Source: Lysobacterales bacterium (lineage in GTDB: Bacteria > Pseudomonadota > Gammaproteobacteria > Xanthomonadales > SZUA-38). From it: 64,000 nucleotides of DNA. Shown piece after piece: positions 52,583 through 62,152 of the stretch (positions are counted from its first letter, which is position 1; every line of letters starts with the position of its first letter). Position numbers and translations under genes: made by a program. Where the stretch lies: positions 1 to 64,000 of the forward strand of contig JANQOZ010000107.1 in NCBI GenBank assembly GCA_028285525.1, written 5' to 3'. A model generated the notes under the pieces. It was not told the DNA's origin, did no database searches, and worked only from the letters and a program-made list of their open reading frames with translations.

Positions 52583-55096
52583 TCAGGCGGGCCGTTCGAC
52601 GGGCGTGGACTCTGGTGCAGCCTTTGCGTTCGACGGCAGCAGGAAACGGGCCAGGGCCGGGAGCAGCACCACGGCGCTCACCATGTTCAGGAAGAACATG
52701 AACGCCAGCAGCTTGCCCATGTCGGCCTGAAACTGCAGCGCCGAGAAAATCCAGGTGCCCACGCCGATCGCCAGCGTGAATGCGGTGAATACCACGGGTT
52801 TGCCGGTCTGCTTAAGCGCATGGAAGTAGGCCTCTTTGAGGTCCATCCCGCCTTTCAGGCAATCTGACAGCCGGCTGTAGATATAAATGCCGTAGTCCAC
52901 ACCGATACCCACACCAAGCGCCACGACCGGCAGCGTGTTCGTTTTAAGGCCGATACCCAGAGCGGCCATCAGCGCGTAGGCCAGCACGGACACGAGCGCG
53001 AGCGGCACGACAATACAGATGGTGCCGCGCAGCGACCGGAAGGTGATGCTGCACAGGATGATGATCGCCAGGTAAACCAGCACCAGCATCGGGAACTGTG
53101 CTGCCCCAACCACTTCGTTGGTGGCTGCCGCCACCCCGACGTTGCCCGTTCCCAGGCGGAAGTTGACCTCACCTTTGCCCAGCTCGTCCTTGGGTTTCGG
53201 TTCGTAGAGCGTAATCGTCTGGCCCGGATTGCCGAGACCCGCTGCCACCTCACGCTCGCTGCCGACGTCATACTGGCGACGATAGTCTTTGACGGCGTCA
53301 ACAACCCGCGTGATGGTCTGTGCCTTGTGGTCCTCGGTAAACACGATGACCGGCATGGCGTCGCAGTTAGCGTTCAGCAGCCCGGTATCGGTCTCAATCG
53401 ACTGGAGGTTCTGGCGCATCACAAAGTTATCGCGCGGCAGCACGCGCCAGCGCATGTTGCCCTCGTTCCAACCCGAGTTGATGGTCTTGGCCACCCAAGG
53501 CAGCGTAATAACCTGCTGCACGCCGGGCACGTTGTACATGTGCCAGGCAAAGCGATCGATGTTTTCCATCGCCAGGAAGTCTTCGGTGCAGGCCTGAGGG
53601 CTCGCCTCCACGATCACCGAGACCGAGTCAACGCCCAGCGAAAAGCGGGAAGAGATGACGTCCGCGTCCTGGTTGTAGCGTGAATCGGGTCGCAGCTCCG
53701 GTACACCAGCCTGCGAGTCGCCGATCTGCATGTCCTGGCCTTTGAAGTAGCCAAAGGCAAACAGCGCGGCAGCGACCACAAGCGCCGTTGCGGCCACCGG
53801 CGTTTCGGTCAGCCGGCTCAGGGCACGCCACAGCCGATCGAGGCGCTCGCTGCGTCGATCCTGAGCGCAACGCCACGTTTCGACGTCGCGGATTTTCACC
53901 AGCGACAGCAGAATCGGCAGCAGCACCAGATTGGTCAGGATGATCAGCGCAACGCCTATCGAGGCTGTAGTCGCCAGCTCCCGGATAATCCGGATTTCGA
54001 TGAACAGGATGGTCAGAAAGCCGATGGTGTCTGACAGCAACGCAATCGCGCCCGGCGCCAGCAGGCTGCGGAAAGTTTTCCGGCAGGCCGTCATGGAGCT
54101 GGCGCTCTTCGGCTCAATCCCCGGGGCCAGCGGCTCGAACTGGCCGTACATGACCTCGCAGCTCCAGGCGTTGATCATCTGGACGCCGTGGCTGACGCCG
54201 ATCGCAAAGATCAGGAACGGCGTCAGGATGTTCATGGGATCGATACCGAAGCCCAGCAGCTTCAACGCTCCCAGCTGCCAGATCACCGCCACCACCGAGC
54301 ACAGCAGCGGCAGCATGGTGAGCTTAAGCGACCCGCAATACAGGTAAAGTAAAATCGCGGTAATCACCAGGGCAACGCCGAAGAACCAGATGACGGACTT
54401 GGCGCCTTCAGCAATGTCCCCGACAATCTTGGCAAAACCGATGATGTGAACCGAAAGACCTTCAGTGGCGAACTTCTCGCGGATTTTCTCCAGGTCAGCC
54501 GCTACCCGCTGGTAGTCGAGCATTTCGCCCGTTGCCGGGTCCTCTTCCATCAGATCGGCCCAGACCATGGCACCGCCAAAGTCTTCGGCCACCAGGCGCC
54601 CAACCACGCCGGACTTCACGATGTTGCCGCGCACCCGCTCGAACATCTCGTCACCGGGTGCAAAATCCGACGGAATGACGTTACCGCCGGCGAACCCGTC
54701 CTCCACGACCTCAACAAATCGCACGTTGGGCGTGAAGATCGATCGGACGCTCGCCCGGTTGACACCCGGGACAAAGAATACCTCGTTGGTGATGCCCTCG
54801 ATGGCGGCAAAAAACTCGGGCGTGAACATGTTGCCGTCGTCGGCCATCACCGCAACGAGCAGCCGGTTGGCACCGCCGTACTCCGCCTCGTAATCGAGGA
54901 ACGTCTGCATGTACTCGTGCTGCAGGGGCAGCTGCTTCTTAAAGCCGGCGTCCACCCGAAGTTGTGACGCGTAAAACCCCATCACCGCGGTGATCGCGGC
55001 AAACAGCAGCAGGATCGGTATGCGGGCGCCAAATATGGCGCGCTCCAGGACGCCGGTCAGCCCGCCAACGTGACCCGCTTCGTGTGGAACACTCAT
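52583..55096 (-). CDS. RND/MMPL superfamily transporter
   Basis: 837 residues, predicted 12 membrane helices in two halves: helix about 30-48, a large periplasmic loop (about 55-215), helices about 225-430, then the same layout in the second half. Motifs such as GIGVDYGIYIYSRLSD and SHGVQMINAW lie in the conserved membrane helices. It resembles hydrophobe exporters that need no TolC partner. Overlaps the YCF48-like gene by 4 bp. Last gene of the lipase-DUF1302-DUF1329-YCF48-RND operon; substrate unknown, likely lipid-like. Confidence 0.9.
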   Translation of the reverse strand: MSVPHEAGHVGGLTGVLERAIFGARIPILLLFAAITAVMGFYASQLRVDAGFKKQLPLQHEYMQTFLDYEAEYGGANRLLVAVMADDGNMFTPEFFAAIEGITNEVFFVPGVNRASVRSIFTPNVRFVEVVEDGFAGGNVIPSDFAPGDEMFERVRGNIVKSGVVGRLVAEDFGGAMVWADLMEEDPATGEMLDYQRVAADLEKIREKFATEGLSVHIIGFAKIVGDIAEGAKSVIWFFGVALVITAILLYLYCGSLKLTMLPLLCSVVAVIWQLGALKLLGFGIDPMNILTPFLIFAIGVSHGVQMINAWSCEVMYGQFEPLAPGIEPKSASSMTACRKTFRSLLAPGAIALLSDTIGFLTILFIEIRIIRELATTASIGVALIILTNLVLLPILLSLVKIRDVETWRCAQDRRSERLDRLWRALSRLTETPVAATALVVAAALFAFGYFKGQDMQIGDSQAGVPELRPDSRYNQDADVISSRFSLGVDSVSVIVEASPQACTEDFLAMENIDRFAWHMYNVPGVQQVITLPWVAKTINSGWNEGNMRWRVLPRDNFVMRQNLQSIETDTGLLNANCDAMPVIVFTEDHKAQTITRVVDAVKDYRRQYDVGSEREVAAGLGNPGQTITLYEPKPKDELGKGEVNFRLGTGNVGVAAATNEVVGAAQFPMLVLVYLAIIILCSITFRSLRGTICIVVPLALVSVLAYALMAALGIGLKTNTLPVVALGVGIGVDYGIYIYSRLSDCLKGGMDLKEAYFHALKQTGKPVVFTAFTLAIGVGTWIFSALQFQADMGKLLAFMFFLNMVSAVVLLPALARFLLPSNAKAAPESTPVERPA

Positions 55097-56184
55097 TGCA
55101 GCACCTGCTCGAGCGGGTAGCGCCAGCTGCCGCCTTCCCCGACCATCACCAGCCCCGAATCGACGACCACGACGGCCGCAATGTCATTACCGTCAGCGAG
55201 CTCCAGGGAGCGGACCCGGTCACCCTCAAGCACCAGGACCTCACCGTTCACCCCCACCATCACCACCTCGCCACTGGTGAGCTGCACCGCGCCGTTCAGC
55301 GAATTGAGCGAGCCCGTATCGAGCTGCTGCCAGCTGGTGCCGTCATCCACGGATACAAACGCGTTGCCTCGCAGTCCGTAGGTCAGCAGCCGGTCCTGGG
55401 TCAACGTCACCGCGCCGAACATCGAGCCACCGTATGGGAGCACCACCTCCTGCCAAGTTTCGCCGGAATTATTGCTGCGATAGCCGTTGCCCTGCTCCGC
55501 CGCGATGTAGAGCGTGCCGTCATCGAGCTTTGTCATGCCGTTAAGGTGATAATCAACGCCGATGTCGAAATCGTCGTAGGCGTAGGGGTCGTTGGCGGCT
55601 TCGCCGTCATCCTCGTCCGAAGCGCCTTCGTCGGCCGCATCGTCAGCGAGCTCCAGGCTGGCCACCTCCCAGCTCTGACCACCGTCAGAGGTTCGGAGGA
55701 AAACCGCGTAGGCGCCGACGGCAAAGCCACGCTGCTCGTCGAGGAAAAAGATGTCGAGCAGGGGACTGTTTGCCTCGGGATCGAAGACGTCAGGGCTCGC
55801 ATACTGGCGCTGCCAGCTCTGCCCCCCGTCAGCACTGTGCACAATCACCTGGTCATGCCCGGCTGCCCAAACCCGGTCACCCAGACTGAAGACCGCAGTC
55901 AGCGTGGAACGAGTCGGTACGTCCGCCACCTGCTCCCAGCTGTCGCCGTCAGTCGAGCGCAGGATATGCCCTCGTTCACCGACCGCCACCAGCCCGCTGC
56001 CGGTCGTGGCCACATCGAGCAGCATGGACTCGCCGGCTCGGGGCATGGCCTCGGCTGAGACCACGCTGGAGTTGAACGCCGAGGCGTCTGCCTCGTCATC
56101 GCCTTGCGCCAGCACCGCACCGTATGACAGCACGGCCATGGACATTAGCGCGGCCAGGCCGCGCCACGACAACGCTTTGCGCAA
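55093..56184 (-). CDS. YCF48-like secreted beta-propeller protein
   Basis: 363 residues from a TTG at 56184, 2 bp after the DUF1329 stop, which yields a signal peptide (LAALMSMAVLSYGAVLAQ). The longer frame overlaps DUF1329. BNR-like repeats DGGQSWQ, DGGQSWE, NSGETWQ, DDGTSWQ mark propeller blades, as in the photosystem II factor Ycf48/Hcf136. An acidic insert (DDAADEGASDEDDGEA) sits near residue 215. Such proteins often accompany RND transporters of this kind, perhaps as a periplasmic partner. The ribosome site is weak, so the start is uncertain. Confidence 0.82.
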   Translation of the reverse strand: MRKALSWRGLAALMSMAVLSYGAVLAQGDDEADASAFNSSVVSAEAMPRAGESMLLDVATTGSGLVAVGERGHILRSTDGDSWEQVADVPTRSTLTAVFSLGDRVWAAGHDQVIVHSADGGQSWQRQYASPDVFDPEANSPLLDIFFLDEQRGFAVGAYAVFLRTSDGGQSWEVASLELADDAADEGASDEDDGEAANDPYAYDDFDIGVDYHLNGMTKLDDGTLYIAAEQGNGYRSNNSGETWQEVVLPYGGSMFGAVTLTQDRLLTYGLRGNAFVSVDDGTSWQQLDTGSLNSLNGAVQLTSGEVVMVGVNGEVLVLEGDRVRSLELADGNDIAAVVVVDSGLVMVGEGGSWRYPLEQVLQ

Positions 56185-56185
56185 C

Positions 56186-57535
56186 TTATCGCCGGCCGCG
56201 GGTGCGCAGGGCTTGCGGGGTGTAGTCCCCTGGGTTGCCCGGCTGGTCAAACACGTTGACGTCGTCGTTGTTGTCCAGACCCACCGCCACATAGCGGCCT
56301 GACTGCAGATCGTGATGGACCTCCACCGTGCTCCAGTAAGTGGGCACTTCGTAGTAGTTGACGCCGTGGGCCTCGGAGAAGCGCCACAGCTCGTCCCGGC
56401 CGTCGTAGTGGTCAATCAGAACAATCTGGTAGCTGTCCTCATCGAGGTAGAAGGTCCGGCGGCTGTTGATGTGCCTCTGGCCGTCTTTCAGCGTGCCTTC
56501 AAACACCCACACGCGGTGCTTCTCGTACCGCATCAGGTCGGGGTTGAGGTGTCCGGGCCGCACGAAGTCGTCATAGCTGAGCCCTTCCTGGTGCGCCTTG
56601 TACGAGTTGTACGGCACGTACATCTCGCGCTTGCCCTTCATCTCCCAGTTGAAGCGGTCCATCGCGCCGTTGAACATGTCGGTCATGTCGTTGGTGCGCA
56701 GACCGTCAGAGGCCGTTCCAGGGTTGTCGTAAGCCACGTTGGGCGCGCGGCGGACCCGGCGCTGGCCGGGGTTGTAGATCCACGCCTGGCGGAACTGCTC
56801 GATCTGATTCAGCGTCTCGTGAACCAGCAGCACGTTGCCGGCCAGCCGCGCCGGTGATTCGACCACCTGGTAGAAATACAGCAGGATGTTGTTGACGTCC
56901 GCCAACGTGTTGCCTTCCTCGTAGTAGAGACCGAGTAGCTCCTCGCGCAGCTTGACGGCGGTGTACTTGCCGTCGGCCGTGGGCGCCACCTGGTTGTTGT
57001 AGCGGAATCCGCCAGTGCCCTTGTACTTGAGCTTGTGGTTCCACATCAGTTCGTAGGGCGTCTCCGGAAACGGAAACGGGAATCCTTCAGCGACGTTGAC
57101 CACGCCCTCGCCGTCGGCAACGATCTTGCCGGTGGCGCCGTTCTTTTTGGTCATCTCGTACGTGCGCTCAGGAAAGCTGGCGCTGCGCCGCGAGGGGTAG
57201 ACGTCCATCCGGTAGGTGTCGTAACGCTTCAGCATCGCGATCTGACCCGGAGAGAGGAATTCTTCATACTCACCGACGTTGGCACCTGTGATCGCAAACA
57301 TCACCTCGTCGCCGGGGAACGGGTCGGGGTGATGATCACCGGGGCTATAGCCCGCCGGAGGCTCGGTGATGCCGCCCTCCCACGCCGGGATTGTTCCGTC
57401 CGCGTTGCCGGCTCGCTCAGACCCCATTGGGGTCAGGTCACCGTCCAGTCTGTCTACCTGATCAGGCTTCGCGCCGGCGATAACACTGCCCGCAAAAGCG
57501 GCCGCCAGAGCGGTAAGAACCAATCGACTTTTCAT
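56186..57535 (-). CDS. DUF1329 periplasmic protein
   Basis: 449 residues with signal peptide (cleavage near VIAGA). DUF1329 proteins are predicted to have a LolB-like fold. Motifs: LTPMGSERAGNADGTIPAWEGG, PFPFPETPYELMWNHKLKY, RRVRRAPNVAYDNPGT and SRRTFYLDEDSYQI. The family is found beside DUF1302 barrels and MMPL transporters in steroid, terpene or lipid use clusters. A role in carrying hydrophobic molecules across the periplasm is plausible (inference). Confidence 0.92.
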   Translation of the reverse strand: MKSRLVLTALAAAFAGSVIAGAKPDQVDRLDGDLTPMGSERAGNADGTIPAWEGGITEPPAGYSPGDHHPDPFPGDEVMFAITGANVGEYEEFLSPGQIAMLKRYDTYRMDVYPSRRSASFPERTYEMTKKNGATGKIVADGEGVVNVAEGFPFPFPETPYELMWNHKLKYKGTGGFRYNNQVAPTADGKYTAVKLREELLGLYYEEGNTLADVNNILLYFYQVVESPARLAGNVLLVHETLNQIEQFRQAWIYNPGQRRVRRAPNVAYDNPGTASDGLRTNDMTDMFNGAMDRFNWEMKGKREMYVPYNSYKAHQEGLSYDDFVRPGHLNPDLMRYEKHRVWVFEGTLKDGQRHINSRRTFYLDEDSYQIVLIDHYDGRDELWRFSEAHGVNYYEVPTYWSTVEVHHDLQSGRYVAVGLDNNDDVNVFDQPGNPGDYTPQALRTRGRR

Positions 57536-57547
57536 GAATAACTCCGA

Positions 57548-59341
57548 TTAAAAGGCATAGCTGATGGAGGCGGACACAAAATCCCTGTCCTGCAGCAGGT
57601 TGTGTTGTCCAGCTCCGTAGAAGCGGGTGTAGCCAACGTCACCCCGCCATTTTTCCAGATAGGATGCGCCGAGGCTGAGCGTCAGCGACTTGCGATCCTC
57701 GATGAAGGCACCACCCGGTCCCGGGCTCGTGCCGCTGACGTCGTGGTTAAACGCAATCTGGGGAAACAGGTTGTAAGCGCTGCCGAAGGCCGAGTTGTAG
57801 TCCAGGCGACCCAGGAGGCGGTAGCCCCAGGAGGTTTTGTCGGGGAAACCCGTCGCCTGCGTGACCGGGTTGCGCAGCGCGCCGCCGGTCAGCAGGTCAG
57901 CGCCACCGCCGGTGTCAGTACCGGGGCCCTGGTAGCGCAGCACGTCCTGCGACGGCAGGTCCCAGACCTGGGTCACGCCGAACTCCGCCAGAAACACCGC
58001 CTGATCAGATCCCAGCGTCGATCCGAACACGCGCGACAGGCTGAACTGGAGCTGGGTGAACTCGTGCTCTTCCCAGCCCCGAATCTCCTCGCCGGGCGCT
58101 ACGGTGCCGAGCTGGCTGATGAAGCGATCAGCGGGCGCGCCGATGGCAGCGTTCAGCGGTGACAGGGCAGCGAACAGGAGCTCCACGTCGTCGATCTGCA
58201 GCGGCTGGTTGTCGCGGTAGGAAATCTCGCCGGCAAACGCCCAGCCGCCGATCTCCGTGTTCCAGCTGAGGCCGAACATCTCGATATCTTCAGGATACTC
58301 AACAAAGTAGCGGGCGGAATCTGCGTTGGCGTTTGTCACGGCAATACCCGACAGCAGCGGTAGCCGGCTGTGATAGCGCATGTAGTAAAAGCCGAATTCC
58401 GTGTCGTTCAGCTCCGGTGAGTAGTAGCGGAATGCGACGCCGAACTGCCCAGATTCCGGCGGACTGCGGTCAAAACGCCGGGGTACGGTCACGCCCGGGG
58501 TCAGCTCGGGGAACAGACCAAAACCCAGCATGACAAAGTCGCCGCCGGGGGTACCGAAATCGTTGGTCCCGAAGTAGCTGCCCGCCGGATCGGGGTCGAT
58601 CTGCTCGAACTCGAACTGCACCACCGCCTCGACCGACAGGTTCTCCGTCAGGCTCAGGGAGCCCCACAGCGAATCGACCGGCAGAAACGCCTGCCGCAGC
58701 TCAGCGCCCGCAACCCGAAGCCGGGATACGTCGACTGGGTTGACGATGTTGATACCGCCCTGGATAAACGCGCTCTCACCCCAGTTCACCACCTGGCGAC
58801 CCAGCCGGACGGTTCCGGGCTTGTTGCCGATCGAAAAGTCGTAGAACAGAAAAGCGTCGAGCAGGCGGGTGTCTTCACCGACAAACTCTCGTGCGTCACC
58901 GAACGCGCCGTTGCGGGGCGCCAGGAACGAACCCGTGTTTTCAAAATCGTAGAAGCTGGAGAAGCGGAAGAAGCCGCCGAAGTCGCGATACGTGAGCGAC
59001 AGCTCACTGGTCAGGGCGACGGCGTGGGTGATCAGGTCACCGTCATCGTAGTTGAGGTTGCCGGAGTCGTTGTTGACGGAAAACCGGCCGGGTGCCGCCA
59101 CCTGTTCTTCAATCGGCCGAAGGCTGATCAGCGGATCCAGCGCCGCCTTGCCGACACAATCCCGGCAGCGGTCTTCAACCCGCCAGGAGGCCCCGTAGGA
59201 GATGGTGGTATCGAAATAACCCTGCAGTTCCCCCTTACTGAACTCAAAACCCAGCGCAGGCAGGGAGGTGAGCGATGCGGCCGCCAGAATGAGGGCCGGG
59301 GCCAGTCGGGCTGCTGAGCGATTGTGATATTCCGTTTTCAT
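57548..59341 (-). CDS. DUF1302 outer-membrane beta-barrel
   Basis: 597 residues from ATG 59341, chosen because GAGGAG is 9 bp upstream. The signal peptide is at about 1-31 (ending SLPALG), then FEFSKGELQGYFDTTISYGASW, the start of DUF1302. Alternating strands end in VSASISYAF with a terminal Phe, typical of outer-membrane barrels. WGESAFIQGGINIVNPVD is highly conserved. Partner of the DUF1329 gene 12 bp downstream; presumably the channel for the hydrophobic substrate. Confidence 0.93.
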   Translation of the reverse strand: MKTEYHNRSAARLAPALILAAASLTSLPALGFEFSKGELQGYFDTTISYGASWRVEDRCRDCVGKAALDPLISLRPIEEQVAAPGRFSVNNDSGNLNYDDGDLITHAVALTSELSLTYRDFGGFFRFSSFYDFENTGSFLAPRNGAFGDAREFVGEDTRLLDAFLFYDFSIGNKPGTVRLGRQVVNWGESAFIQGGINIVNPVDVSRLRVAGAELRQAFLPVDSLWGSLSLTENLSVEAVVQFEFEQIDPDPAGSYFGTNDFGTPGGDFVMLGFGLFPELTPGVTVPRRFDRSPPESGQFGVAFRYYSPELNDTEFGFYYMRYHSRLPLLSGIAVTNANADSARYFVEYPEDIEMFGLSWNTEIGGWAFAGEISYRDNQPLQIDDVELLFAALSPLNAAIGAPADRFISQLGTVAPGEEIRGWEEHEFTQLQFSLSRVFGSTLGSDQAVFLAEFGVTQVWDLPSQDVLRYQGPGTDTGGGADLLTGGALRNPVTQATGFPDKTSWGYRLLGRLDYNSAFGSAYNLFPQIAFNHDVSGTSPGPGGAFIEDRKSLTLSLGASYLEKWRGDVGYTRFYGAGQHNLLQDRDFVSASISYAF

Positions 59342-59351
59342 CAGTTGCTCC

Positions 59352-61514
59352 TCAATTGCCTGCCAGGATTTCGGGGATGGCAACCTGAACCGCGGTGCCG
59401 TTGCTGCCGACCATGCTGGCGGCCTGGGTTTGCATCTCTAGCGTTGCCTCGGGTGACGGGTCGGTGCTGAGTATGGAACCGTGTCCGCCCACCAGGAACC
59501 GGGTCACGCCGCGGATGCCGTCCGGATTCTGCGTGGTCTGGCTGATCGGATCGAGACCCATGACCGCAATCAGGGGCTCCGTGCCGGACAGGGGAAACCC
59601 CGGCACCGCGTTGGGTATCACCTGATCGGGTGGACTGAACGCGCTGCCGACAACTTCCTGAATCAGCACCGGCTGCACGGCCGCGGCAAGCGCTCCCCAG
59701 TTGATCGGATCCGCCGAGTCGATCACGGTCTGCGCCGCCAGCACAAACGTCTCAAAATCGGCCGTACCCGGCTCAAGACCGCTCTGCGCCAGGCCGCCGA
59801 GGATAACCGGCCCGAAGGTCGGCGACCCGAGCAGCAGTCCAACGATCCCGCCGCCCGGCACCGCCAGCACGCCGGTCTGCACCGCGCTGTCGAAGCGGGC
59901 GCCTTCCACGGCAAGGAACGGAATGCCGTTGATCGCCCCAAGCGACTGTCCGACGAACCGAACCTGGGAGTCGTCGAGGTCCGCCTGGCCGTCACCGTCG
60001 AGGTCCATGGTGCCGAGGCTCACCGCCAGGACGCTGAGGTCAGCCTGCGCCTGACGGTTGTTGTCGCGCGCGGTCAGCAGGCTCGTCAGATTGATAAAGT
60101 ACGAACCCGACGCGTCGATCAGCCCGTCCGGACCCTGTGCGCCTGTTGCGTTATCAGCAAAGTCGACGTCGAACGTGCGCTCGCTGGCGAGTGGCCCAAA
60201 GGGCGTGTTCTCCACGTAGAGCGCGTCCAGCGGACCGCCGTTGGGCACTACCCCGTGCAGCGGCTGATCGATCGAAATCACCGCAAAGCCCGCGGCGGCC
60301 ATGGACTCGGCAACAGCCAGCGCATCGGTTCGGTTACGGGTAATGCCGTGCTGATAAATCACCACCGGCCAGCCTGCCGGCGGGCGGGACATGCCGCTGG
60401 CGGCGTTGGGCAGGGTCGCCAGCACCGGGATTGTCTGGGTGGACTTCACCACCGGGATCGGATTCAGAAAGGTCACGTTGGTGGAGGTTGGATCCAAACC
60501 CAGCGTATCGAAGGGCGGCACATAGTTGCCGGGCTCGGCGTCCCAGCTACCGCCCAGAATGGCGGTGGGGTTAGTGGCGGTCGGCGCGTTCAGGTAGTAC
60601 GGAACCGACATCACGCCGATGTAGATGTCCGCGATGCCGTTCAGCCCGAGTGCGGCGGTGGTCAGCCCGCTGAAGGCGAACTGCGACGGCTGCGGGTTAA
60701 TCGTGCCGCGCACCGCGTTGAGCACCGGCGTGATCGACTGCGTGGTGGCCACCCAGCTCACCACAACGTCTTCGGACGGGATACCGACGCTGGCCAGCGC
60801 CGCTTCCTGTGCGTTGGTCAGCTGGCGCAGCGGCTCCAGCGCCTGGGCGGTGGCGTCGGGCAGCAACGGATCCGTGCTGGCACCGGTCTCGTCCACCAGC
60901 GGATCGGTTCGCTGGGCAATGAAATACTGCTGGTCCGGGGTCGCGTTGTTGCCGACGAGGTCGGTCACGCCTCGCGTAATGACCGCCAGGTAGCTGGTGA
61001 TCTCCTTTAGCGGCCGAAGCGGAACGATCAGCACCGACTGCTCCAGCGGATTGGTGGTCGACACCGTGGTGACATAGTCCACCCCGGGGGTGAGCTCCTC
61101 GACTACTGCTACCACCGGCCCAGCCGGTTGCGCGAGGGCTACTTCGAACAGCCTGACCGTTTGACCGGGCAGCACCGTGCTCGGATCGATCGAGCTGGAA
61201 AAACTCGCCTGCCAAGGGGTTGTTGTGCCCCAGCCGTCCAACGCGTTGATCGCCAGCAGCGGCCCGGCAGCGGGATCGGTGGGATCATCGATAGGCAGGT
61301 TCAGCGTCAGATCGCCGGTCCCCGAGAACAGCAGGTTGTTTGGCAGGGGCACGATGCCGTCTGCTGCTGAGAAGATCGCGGTCAACACACCGGTAGTCGG
61401 CTGTCCGTTGTCGTTAGTTACGGTAGGGGCGTCGACGGCGCGGGGCGCATTACTACCGCCGCCACAGCCGACCAAAACCACCAGCATCGCGAGAGAAATC
61501 CCTGAAATGCGCAT
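59352..61514 (-). CDS. Lipase-like lipoprotein of the VolA/Pla-1 type
   Basis: 720 residues. The signal peptide ends in lipobox LVGC followed by GGGSNAP, so it is a lipoprotein, probably surface-exposed. N-terminal beta-rich domain (about 40-340) starting with SAADGIVPLPNNLLFSGTGDLTLN, as in bacterial virulence-factor lipases. C-terminal alpha/beta hydrolase with VVIYQHGITRNRTDALA (oxyanion region) and S524 in the GQSLG elbow; His likely in GGHGSIL. Likely hydrolyses long-chain esters or lysophospholipids outside. First gene of the operon. AAAGGA before the ATG. Confidence 0.87.
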   Translation of the reverse strand: MRISGISLAMLVVLVGCGGGSNAPRAVDAPTVTNDNGQPTTGVLTAIFSAADGIVPLPNNLLFSGTGDLTLNLPIDDPTDPAAGPLLAINALDGWGTTTPWQASFSSSIDPSTVLPGQTVRLFEVALAQPAGPVVAVVEELTPGVDYVTTVSTTNPLEQSVLIVPLRPLKEITSYLAVITRGVTDLVGNNATPDQQYFIAQRTDPLVDETGASTDPLLPDATAQALEPLRQLTNAQEAALASVGIPSEDVVVSWVATTQSITPVLNAVRGTINPQPSQFAFSGLTTAALGLNGIADIYIGVMSVPYYLNAPTATNPTAILGGSWDAEPGNYVPPFDTLGLDPTSTNVTFLNPIPVVKSTQTIPVLATLPNAASGMSRPPAGWPVVIYQHGITRNRTDALAVAESMAAAGFAVISIDQPLHGVVPNGGPLDALYVENTPFGPLASERTFDVDFADNATGAQGPDGLIDASGSYFINLTSLLTARDNNRQAQADLSVLAVSLGTMDLDGDGQADLDDSQVRFVGQSLGAINGIPFLAVEGARFDSAVQTGVLAVPGGGIVGLLLGSPTFGPVILGGLAQSGLEPGTADFETFVLAAQTVIDSADPINWGALAAAVQPVLIQEVVGSAFSPPDQVIPNAVPGFPLSGTEPLIAVMGLDPISQTTQNPDGIRGVTRFLVGGHGSILSTDPSPEATLEMQTQAASMVGSNGTAVQVAIPEILAGN

Positions 61515-61550
61515 CGCGGTCAGTCCTTTTACGGGGAGGGTCAGGCGCCC

Positions 61551-61580
61551 ATCATAAGAAGTGTGACAGGTTTATTGCAA
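61551..61580 (-). promoter_or_regulatory. Predicted promoter of the lipase-DUF1302-RND operon
   Basis: On the minus strand TTGCAA (61580-61575), 18-bp spacer, TATGAT (61556-61551), 36 bp before the lipase ATG. Confidence 0.5.
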
Positions 61581-61643
61581 GCTGGACCGGAGTAGTCCTG
61601 AATCGGCGCAGGCGCGCGGTTTTCCGCGGTTTTTTTGGCGAGC

Positions 61644-62075
61644 TCAGAAATACAGACCGTAGGCCAGGATCGCGTGGCAGACGAGCGCCGGGACGGTGAG
61701 CTGGGTGCGCAAAATCGGATACCAGCGCGGGGCTCCGGTCGGCGCCGCGACCAGCCCGAACAGCCACGCCGCCAGATAGCTCACGCCAAGCAGCAGCACA
61801 CCCCAGCGCGGCTCCAGCACCAGCGCAATGAAGGCCAGCACGACGGGCACCATCGCCAGCACCAGCTCACGCGTCTTCAGGTGATCCAGCACCATGCCCG
61901 CGCCCCAGCGGATCCCGCCGAGAAAGGCCAGCACAAGCCCGGAATAGATCATGAACCCGAGGAGCGCAAAGCCGGGAAAGATGGGGCCGCCGGCGACAAA
62001 GCTGACGGAGAAAACGAGCAGCGGCAGCGCACCGATGTAGCCGATCCAGCGAGCGTTCTCAGGAATCTCAGGCAC
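61644..62075 (-). CDS. DUF3429 membrane protein
   Basis: 143 residues with a GTG start at 62075. Four to five hydrophobic helices (about 10-30, 35-52, 68-86, 92-110, 120-140). GFMIYSGLVLAFLGGIRWG is the DUF3429 core. Function unknown. It is alone between the SYLF gene and the lipase operon; 129 bp with a promoter for the latter separate it from the lipase. Confidence 0.85.
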   Translation of the reverse strand: MPEIPENARWIGYIGALPLLVFSVSFVAGGPIFPGFALLGFMIYSGLVLAFLGGIRWGAGMVLDHLKTRELVLAMVPVVLAFIALVLEPRWGVLLLGVSYLAAWLFGLVAAPTGAPRWYPILRTQLTVPALVCHAILAYGLYF

Positions 62076-62152
62076 CGGCGCGGTGTCTCCCGTAAGTCAT
62101 GCCGGCGACCGACAGAACACCGGCCACTCAGGCGCGTTGCTTCTGGCCACCC

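Noticed and set aside
61615..61636. Plus-strand terminator-like hairpin CGCGG-TTTT-CCGCG followed by a T-run
   Set aside because: No plus-strand gene ends there and both flanking genes are on the minus strand, so it has no evident transcript. It may be an antisense stop but I cannot support it.
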